Positions 47,401-56,400 of a stretch of DNA of 64,000 nt are shown here, piece after piece. The notes under the pieces were generated by a model. The model had not been told where the DNA came from. It saw nothing but the letters and a program-made list of their open reading frames with translations, and ran no database searches. The position numbers and the translations under genes are program-made. The DNA is from CAYWXK01 sp964462515 (GTDB taxonomy: Bacteria > Planctomycetota > Phycisphaerae > Sedimentisphaerales > Anaerobacaceae): the NCBI GenBank assembly GCA_964462515.1, contig CAYWXK010000021.1, positions 11,689 through 75,688 on the forward strand, written 5' to 3'. How positions within the stretch are numbered: position 1 is the first letter of the stretch; each line of letters begins with the position of its first letter.

Positions 47401-50400
47401 AATATCAGCCGTATCCGAATACCCCGATACCTGGTCGGTCGTATCATTTACCCCACCAACAGAAATCACTTTCGACATCGCCGATGGCCAGCTTATGCCC
47501 CATCCAGGGAACCCATCGTTCCCTGAAGCTGCCATCACCGTAATACCTACTGCCACAGCCGTATCCGCCGCAGCAGTAAACGCCGGTGAGTAAGCATCAC
47601 CTTCACCGGCATCATTGAACGGAAGTCCCCACATACCCCAGCTATTGCTTATCACCTTAATCGGATATGCAGGATTGTCGTTGCGGTGCGTTATGCACCA
47701 ATCCCACGCACCAAGTAATGCATCATCAAAGAAATAGCCCGCATTGTCGGGACTTGCCTTGAGGGCATACAGCTTCGCTCCAGGGGCAACACCTCCTATA
47801 TAGTCACCATATACACCCAGATTCCCTGCTGCTATACCGGCACAGCACGTCCCGTGCGCCTCACCAACAGGCATCGGGTCAGGGTCATTTTCTCCGGTAT
47901 CGTAACCGCCGATAACCTTACTATTCGGGAAACGGCCGCCGCCAAGCATCGGATGAGTATAATCAATACCGGTATCAACAATCGCGATGGCCACCCCTTT
48001 GCCGTCATAGACCCGGCGAGCATCGAGTGCATTTGCCAGAGGAATAGCCTGCCTCAGCATAGGCTCCACTCGCCTGACCGGCTCAATATGCGCTACCAGC
48101 GGGTTCTTGAGCAGCTTCTCAAGACCGGCCCTGGTAATCTCGCCGGCAAATCCAGTTATATTCGCATAACGGTATCGTAAAGTGAGCTCATCAGCCGTAA
48201 GCGTCGATAGAACCGCCGACTGCCGCTTTGCTATCTCGTCCCGCAGCCGACTAACCGACTGCGGCGAATCCCAATCAGTCGCACCTTTCAACTCAAAAGG
48301 CTCAGGCAGACTAACGATTACCTTTGCTCTCGCCTGACCGGCATCAAATTCACTATAAATCGCCTGGCCATCTACAAGAACTGTATTCGGACCGCTCCGA
48401 CCAGAACCATCGCCAAATGCACTATCGGAATCAAGAATTATAAACGCATTCGGGTCATACGCAGGCCCAATGTCACTATAAGTAACCATTAGCCCACCGG
48501 TCGCAGGATAACTCTCATATCCGCTGGCGACCGCAACCTGCGAACCATTCGTAGCTACATTATTCCAGATAATCGAATCAATAATTTCAGCATTACTTCC
48601 ATACGAGAGGGCTAGGCCTGCACCGTAAGAATCCATCCCCGCAAGCGTATTTTTGCTAATAGTGCAATTTGAAACAACCAATTCATTGTACCAGCTGCAG
48701 GAAACACCTGCCCCGTCTCTGGTGGCCTCATTGCCTGTTATAAGACAGTTATTCAGTATTGCCGGCTCATCAGCGCTGCCGGATGCATACACACCGCCAC
48801 CTGAGTAGGCGGCGTAATTGTCACTAATCTGGCTGTCACTAAGCCACATCGGCACCGAGGCAAAATGGATACCGCCGCCCTCGCCGCCGGGCAGAACGGC
48901 GCTGTTGCCAATAAACCGGCATCTTGTTATTGTCGCAGCAAGACTATCAGTAGAGTATATACCGCCGCCCTTGAATGCCGTATTGTTGACAAAGTTAGAG
49001 TCGGTAATTACTGTGTTGACATCATCCATCCAATACAAACCACCGCCGACCGTAGCAAAATTACTGCTGAAGTTGCAATCGGCAATCGTCATTGACTTGG
49101 CCTCGATGTAGCAAATTCCGCCGCCATAGCTAATATAAGGACTCAGGCGATAAGACGGCAATGTCAGGTTATTCGGCTCATTGACGTCAACAGCATAGTT
49201 GCCTGTTAAATCGCATCCTGAGAATGCCAGAATTGTGCCTTCATCGCCGAATACACCCGCCCCATAGCTCTCTATCGCGTATGCGAAGCGAGGCATAACT
49301 CGGGTTACTCGCCCTATTCCACCTCTACCGCTCATACCACCTTCAATGGTATTGTTACCGAATGTGCAATTCTCAAAGGTAATTCTAGCCGCGGGACCGC
49401 AATATACGCCGCCGCCGTAAGCGCTATTCTTCCAGTATTCACCGAGATACCCGCCACCTAAACCTGGAAGGCCATACACCCCTGCCTGTCCACCGTCGCC
49501 GCCGTCCCCGGCGTCCCCGGCAACAGCCGAGCAATCGATAAACCGACAATTGGAAACGGTTACTATCGCTTTCTTACTAAAGTATATTCCACTACCGTAT
49601 GTCTTATCGCTTTCGCCACCTTGTCCACCATTGCCGCCGGCACCATTATTGCCTGCGTTACCACCGTCGCCGGCATCACCAGCATCGCCGCCGGTCGCAA
49701 AGCAGCTAATAATATTGCAATCCTCAATCTTCGGTCGGCCGAAGTCCCCTATGTAAATCCCGCCGCCGTATGCCCCGCCAGCATCGCCGCCATTTCCGCC
49801 GTTTCCGCCGGTTCCGTCGTCGTCGCCAGTTCCGCCGTTGCCGCCATTGCCCGCGGCAGCCCCAACCACCTGGCAATTAGAAATCGTGCAATGACGTATA
49901 GTCGGCCTACTGGAAGGCTCGCAATAAATGCCGCCGCCGTAAGCGCTGCCGCCGATGCCGCCATTACCGCCACTACCGCCATTTTCACCATCAGCACCAT
50001 TATTTCCGCCGCTGGCGTTGCCGGCACGAATATAGCAGTTGTCAATAATGCAGTTGACAATAGTGGGGCTGGCGCCCGTCATTATGTATATACCGCCGCC
50101 GTATGTGTCCAAACCATCGTAACCATCATCACCCGGGTCCGGCGGACTCAGTCGTCCTGATACGAACCACCTGCAGTTGGCAATAGTTATACCGTTTAGA
50201 ACGGTATCCGGCCCGCAGTTGGAGGTGAAAACAATCCCGCGGTCAACATAACCTGCTCCATCAATGACCGTAGCTGCAACCGTGCAGGGGTCATCGGGAT
50301 TACTACTGGTTATCGTAATGGCTTTACCAGAAACCAGAATACTTTCCCCGTAGTAGCGGCCTTTGTTGATGACAATCACATCACCGTCATTGGCAGCATC

Positions 50401-53400
50401 CACCGCCTGCTGGATTAAAGTATAGTCGCCAGGCACTTTAATGACTGTAGGCTGCTCAAATGTGACGGTAACGGTCCTGTCTGAATACATCGTAACCGTA
50501 TTGATAAGAGCAGTCGATAAATCATCATCGGTTCCTATCCATCGGACACGGTAGCCCGGGTCAACTATCGCCGTCAGTGTCACCACAGTATATTTATTGA
50601 AAAGCCCGCCGGCCGGCACGACACTGCCGTGCTTACCTATGACGTTCACCGTTAATCGACATTGACCGGCCGCAGTCGGATAATGCAGACCCATATCGAC
50701 TTTGCCCGTATCCTTTATGCCGTTGGACGCTGTGCTATAGTCACTGAGGCCAAGGTCAACCGCCAAAGCACTTCCTTTATCAACGCACGGGCTGTTAGAA
50801 CTCTGCCCTGCCGCCACCTGACTGAGATAATAGACACCATAAGACTGATAAGGCTGGACAAAAAGTGGGTCGGCATTAATGTTACCATTTAGCCAATTTA
50901 GTGTCCGTCCCGGCACCCTATAGATGGATTGCGGACTTTGCCCGCCCTGAATATCGCTATATGAAACCGTAAGGGTAGCAGGTCTTTGTATATAAACCGG
51001 GTCATCCTCACTGCCGAGTGCAATCTGGTTGCCGTTAGGAGCCGTGTTGCCCCACAGAATGCTGTCAATCAGAGTTGTGTAGCTTTCGTATGAGCAGGAT
51101 AAACCGCCGCCCCTCGCACGGTCTGGATTTTGCGGGTAGTCGGCTTTATTGTCAACAATCGTGCAGTTGGAAATAGTCGGCATCGCAAACCAGTATGAGA
51201 CAATGCCGCCGCCGTCCAGAAAAGCCGAGTTGCCTTTCACCAGGCAGTTTTTAAGCACCGGCTCGCAGGGGTCTCCGCCGAAATACACGCCGCCGCCTGA
51301 CCCTGATGCCGAGTTGTTGGTTATGAAGCAGTTTTCAATCTCCGCACCGGATGACCAGCAGAACATCCCGCCGCCGCCCCCGAAAAACTCAGCGTAACCA
51401 TAGTAATCGTAATAAGTCGTATATCCAACCTGAGTCAGCGGAATCACACCTTCTCTGGCTTTATTGGCCGCGATGGAGCAGCCAACTATCCTTGGTGCGC
51501 CGAAACTGAAGTATAGGCCTCCGCCGTGGTCCGCCGTATTTTCGTTAATAACCGATTCGACTATCGCTACCTCTGCACCATTGTTATACCAATACAGACC
51601 ACCTCCGTATGCCGCCTCATTTCTGGCAAAGTGGCTCTGTGTAACTATCGCATCGGTGCCCGAAGCCCAGAATACTCCCCCGCCGGCGCTATAAGCAAGA
51701 TTACCCGCAAATGAACTATCTTTGATGTCCAGGTAACCATTATACGCACAACACAAACCACTGCCACTGCCGGCAGCTATATTGTCGGTGTAGTTACAGT
51801 CGTTGACCTCTACCGTGCACTCGTTGTCAAAGAACTGACCGCCGCCATTACCTCCGGTGTTGCCGATAAAATTGCAGCGATTCATTTGCGCCCTGCAGAA
51901 CGGCAAATAACATTCGCCGCCGCCTTCATAATACTCTTCAGATGCATTATAGCTTATGGTGCAGTTGGTAAGTATAGCTACGCTGTTGACATCATAATAA
52001 TTGCCGCCGCCGAAGCCCGAAGTGAAGCTGTAACCACCGTAGCCATCAAAACCTTCCACGCCGTCACGACCGTCCTGACCGGCGGCACCACCGGCACCCC
52101 TTGTTCCCTCAGGGTCGCCAATACCGCCATTGCCGCCGTTGCCGCCATTGCCGCCTACACTACCGCCGTTACCGCCATTGCCGGCATTCCCACCGGCATA
52201 CGAGTATGCTGAAGCAATCGTATAAGTAGTGCAATAACTGATAATAGAATCCGAAACATCGGTCTGGCAGTTTTCACCGTAGAATATAGCGCCCGCCCAC
52301 GACCTGGCGCCGTTCATACCCATATTGCCGCCGTCGCCGCCGCGCCCGCCATTTCCGCCAATCCCGTCAACGCCGTCAGCGCCGTCGTTACCATCGGGAG
52401 TGCCGGTGCCCCCAGCGCCGCCATCCGCCCCCGTGCCGGCATCACCGGCGTTACCGCCACTGCCGCCAATGCCGCCACGATTACCTATACCTTGTTTTGT
52501 GCTGCAATTTTGAATTGTAAGATAACGTATGGTCGGATGGCAATTAGGGCCGAAGTATATCGCACCTCCTAAAGCCTCACCACCCTCACCGCCGTCACCG
52601 CCTCTTCCGCCGGCGCCGCCGGCGCCGCCGGCGCCGCCATCGCCGCCATCACCGCCATCGCCGCCTGCTCCCTGCGCACCGCCGTTTATACCATCGCCAC
52701 CATTCTGGCCGGCCTGGCCCGGCTGACCATTTTGACCATCCTGACCATCCGGTCCGTCCTGACCCTGGCCACCAAAACCACTCTCACCAGCGAGAGCGTG
52801 GCAGTTGATAATGGTAACGTTCAGTATCAAAGGACTGCTGTTGGCGTCGAAGTATAGAGCACCTCCATACGCGTCGCCACCGTCACCACCCGTGCGCCCT
52901 GGCAGACCATTTACACTTATACCCGGCAAGCCCGGAAGGCCGTCCGCCCCATCCTGACCATTCACACCATTTATCGGGGCATTAGGGTCGGTAGCGTATA
53001 ATAACTCAAAGCACATGTCCCACGGCTTGCCGCCAAACTTAATCTGCTCAAAAGACAAGCTTCCTCCGAGGGGGTCATGACGGAAACGAAGCGCGCCACC
53101 ACCTTGCGGAAAATCAGGGTTGAGCTTGCGAGTCTCCCAGCCCAATTGCTGGGCCGGGGGAGCTTGATCATAAATTGCCTCGATGCTCAACCAGTAGATT
53201 CCACTATCACCCGGCTGAGACCAATTGGGATCCAGCGAACAATCGAATATAAATTTCCTTATCTTATTTGGGTCGGCAGGGTCATTGGGGTCCACCTCCC
53301 AACCGCACGGGTCAACCGCGACATCAGCATAAGGGATTTGAATTTGATACAAAGCTCCCCGATTCACGTCCGGATGATTGAATTTATAGACGGGGTCGTT

Positions 53401-56400
53401 GGGCTCGTTAGCCCAGATCGATATCCTGAAGCTGTCCGGAAGGTCAGCAGTTGGCTCATCTTGCTGGATATAGTTTCTAAAAGACCCCCACCAGCGAATC
53501 CTGGTGAAGGGCAGGTTGCTATCGCATAAAAAGTCGTCCGCCACTGCCGACCTGAGTGGCGGGAACTGCTGGTTCTCTTCGTTCCAGCCCTCGAAGTAGT
53601 CCGGCAGCGCAATATTATAAGGTATGGGCGGCTGCGACCACTTGGTTATAACTATGTAGTTCGGTTCAGGCGGCGGTGGGTCCGGCATCGGGTCGAGCGG
53701 CGGCAGCGGGTCAAGTCTATCCGGCGGGGCTGGAGGTGGGTCATACAGACGACCGGCATCCTGGCCTTTAACGCCGCGAGCTACAACATCTCTGATTACC
53801 AAATGAGCTAAAGTAGGACCGCTACCATTCAAGCATGCTATCGCCCCTCCAAAATCGTTAGGGCCGTCTATCCCAATGCCATCTGTGTCATCATCATCAC
53901 CCCACGGGTCAATGGGACCCGGGTCTCCTATCCCTAAAAGCGTAAAGCCTTCTATAACCGCATCCCGGCCCTGCCCGCCCTGGAGTATAAAAGCCGGCGG
54001 CCCTGAGCTTCCAAGGGACTGCGAGCCTGTCCGAATAATCGTGGAAGCAACACAGCAGGGGTCATCAGGATGTTCACTGGAGATGACAATTGTCTTATTG
54101 CCCAAATCATTACCACCAGGGTAGCTCCCAGCCGAAACAATAATCCTGTCACCATGACTGTAAGCTGCCCAAATTGCTGCCGGAATACTGCCGTATTGCC
54201 CGGGCACATGTAAACTCCTCGGTTGTCTAAACGATACGCTAACATCCTTATCCGAATCCATCGTCACGGTATTTGTATTAGCCCATAAGTTATCATTATC
54301 GGTGCCTGTCCACTGGTCAACGATGTAGCCCGGGTCCGGCGTTGCCACAAGTGTCACCACCGTCCCTTCAAGATATTTCTGTCCTCTTCTATGATATGGC
54401 GTGATTGTTCCGTGCCCGCCGATAACACTTGTCCGCAGAGTATAGAAAGGAATTGCTTCAAACTCAATCGCAACATTGGCATCCGCAACTATCGTAACAG
54501 TGTTGTTAGGCTCTGTTGATGCATCGTTGTCGGTTCCTATCCATCTCTTTATTCGATAATTCGGGGCGGGGTATGCCCTTAGCCTCACTATCGCATATTG
54601 CGGATAAGTGCCGCTGTTGGGGTCAACGTAGCCGCGCGCGTCATTGGGGTCAACAGGCACATCATTGCCATCAACGACAGTAACTTTCAAATTGAAATAC
54701 TTAGGCGGTAACGGAGCATAGTGAGCACCTATATCAACCCTTCCCGAATCCTTAACACCGTCCGTCCTTGTAGTAAGTGTGAGTAACTTCTTCCTCAAAG
54801 CAGCAACGGTATTAGGGTCACCGGCATCCACGCAGGGGCTGTTCCTAAGCTGCCCGGCCGCAGTCTGACTTAAATAATAATCCCCGAGCGGGCCCCTCGC
54901 AAACAACGGCTCGGAATAAATATTGCCCACACCTGCATCTCCATCCTCAATACAGGAATACTTGGCCAGACAGCCATACAGGTCATCGCCGTTGCCCCAG
55001 AGGATGCAGTTGGTAATCGTCGGGTAAGAGTCGTGATATGCAAAGATACCGCTGGTTTTCGGTATATTGGGGTCGTCAACAACTATAGTGCAGTTGGTAA
55101 TCGTCGGAGATGAGTACTCTAAATCAATCCCCCCGCTGTCATAAAGCGCCGAGTTGTTGACAATGACACAATTAAAGATGCTCGGGCTGGCATAATAGCA
55201 CGCTATTGCGCCGCCGACATTATCCGCGAAATTATTACTGATAAAACAATTAGAAATTGCCGGAGAGCTCTCCTCGCAGTTTATACCGCCGCCAACACCG
55301 GCGATTGTGGAAGTCTCGTTATTTATAATATTGCAGTCCTTGATTGTCGGCGAAGCGCGATAACAATCTATTCCCGCTCCAAAGTAGCGCGCGAAATTAT
55401 CGGTAATATTGCAGTTTGTAATTGTAGGCGATGACCCATCACACTCGATGCCTCCACCATAATCGGCGTTACCCCAGGTAATAGTAAAGCCCTTCAAAAC
55501 AGAGTTAGCGCCTTCGCCGCTCGCAAATCTCACCACAGAATCTTCACCTAATATTCCCAGAATGATTGTATTGTCGGGGCTGATGTTCGGGTCGCTCGGC
55601 TTCTTTATATTACCGCTGCGAAGCGTTATCGCCTTGCCCTTAAAGTCAATATTCTCGACAAACAAACTGTTCGCCTCGGCAATAAGCGTGTCCCCATTAT
55701 TGGCGTCGTCAATAGCCGCTTGAATGGCATCATACAAACTGTTCGGGTCATTGGGGTTATCCTTGATATTCAAAACCTTACCCGGTTTCCCACTCGGCAA
55801 CAGTGTTAATGAGTTGTAAAGATTAAGACGTCCGCCCGTAAGGCAAAGCCCCGCCAACGCAGGCTTCGGTTCAGCCGCCCTAAAAAGAATGCCCTTTATA
55901 ACCCCGTACGGAAATGCCGGATAGCGCGACCAGAACAGTGCAGAGGCGCCTGAGACGTATGGAGCAGACATCGACGAACCATCCAGCATCCCATAGCTGG
56001 TAGGCAGACCCAGAAGATTCATAGCCGGCGTCTCGTATGTCGGTAAGGTGCTCAGAATACCCTCACCTGGTGCGCCTATATCAACCGAAGTCGCCCCATA
56101 ATTGGAGAAAGACGATATCCTATCACGGTCATCTGTAGCCAGCACAGAAATGATGTTGTCTAAATTATAGCTTGCCGGATACATCGGAATGATGTCATTG
56201 TCACTGGAGCTGTTCCCCGCCGCCGCCACGAACAACACCCCTGCATCCCTGGCACGAGCAATAGCAAGTCTAAGGCTTTCGGCGGATTCCTCTCCACCCC
56301 ACGAGGCATTTATGACATTGGCGCCCATATCCACTGCATAGCCAATCGCCTCAACTGCGGCATCCAGATATACACCGTAGATGTCGCCAACCTTTAATGC

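Larger units (their letters stand above)
33605..55690 (-). repeat. Eight long beta-helix modules in the giant gene
   Basis: The cap motif of the 'IQxAIxxAxxGD' type begins near 55690, 54170, 50420, 46520, 43510, 40570, 37260 and 35970. The module-end motif of the 'DMGYHY' type lies near 54720, 50685, 46815, 43850, 40850, 37840, 36290 and 33610. Modules are therefore about 1.0, 3.5, 3.6, 2.7, 2.7, 2.7, 1.0 and 2.4 kb long. Most are joined by one or two 'YRVKxWxGT' repeats of about 70 residues. The DNA is diverged enough that the frame is stable. Confidence 0.85.
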
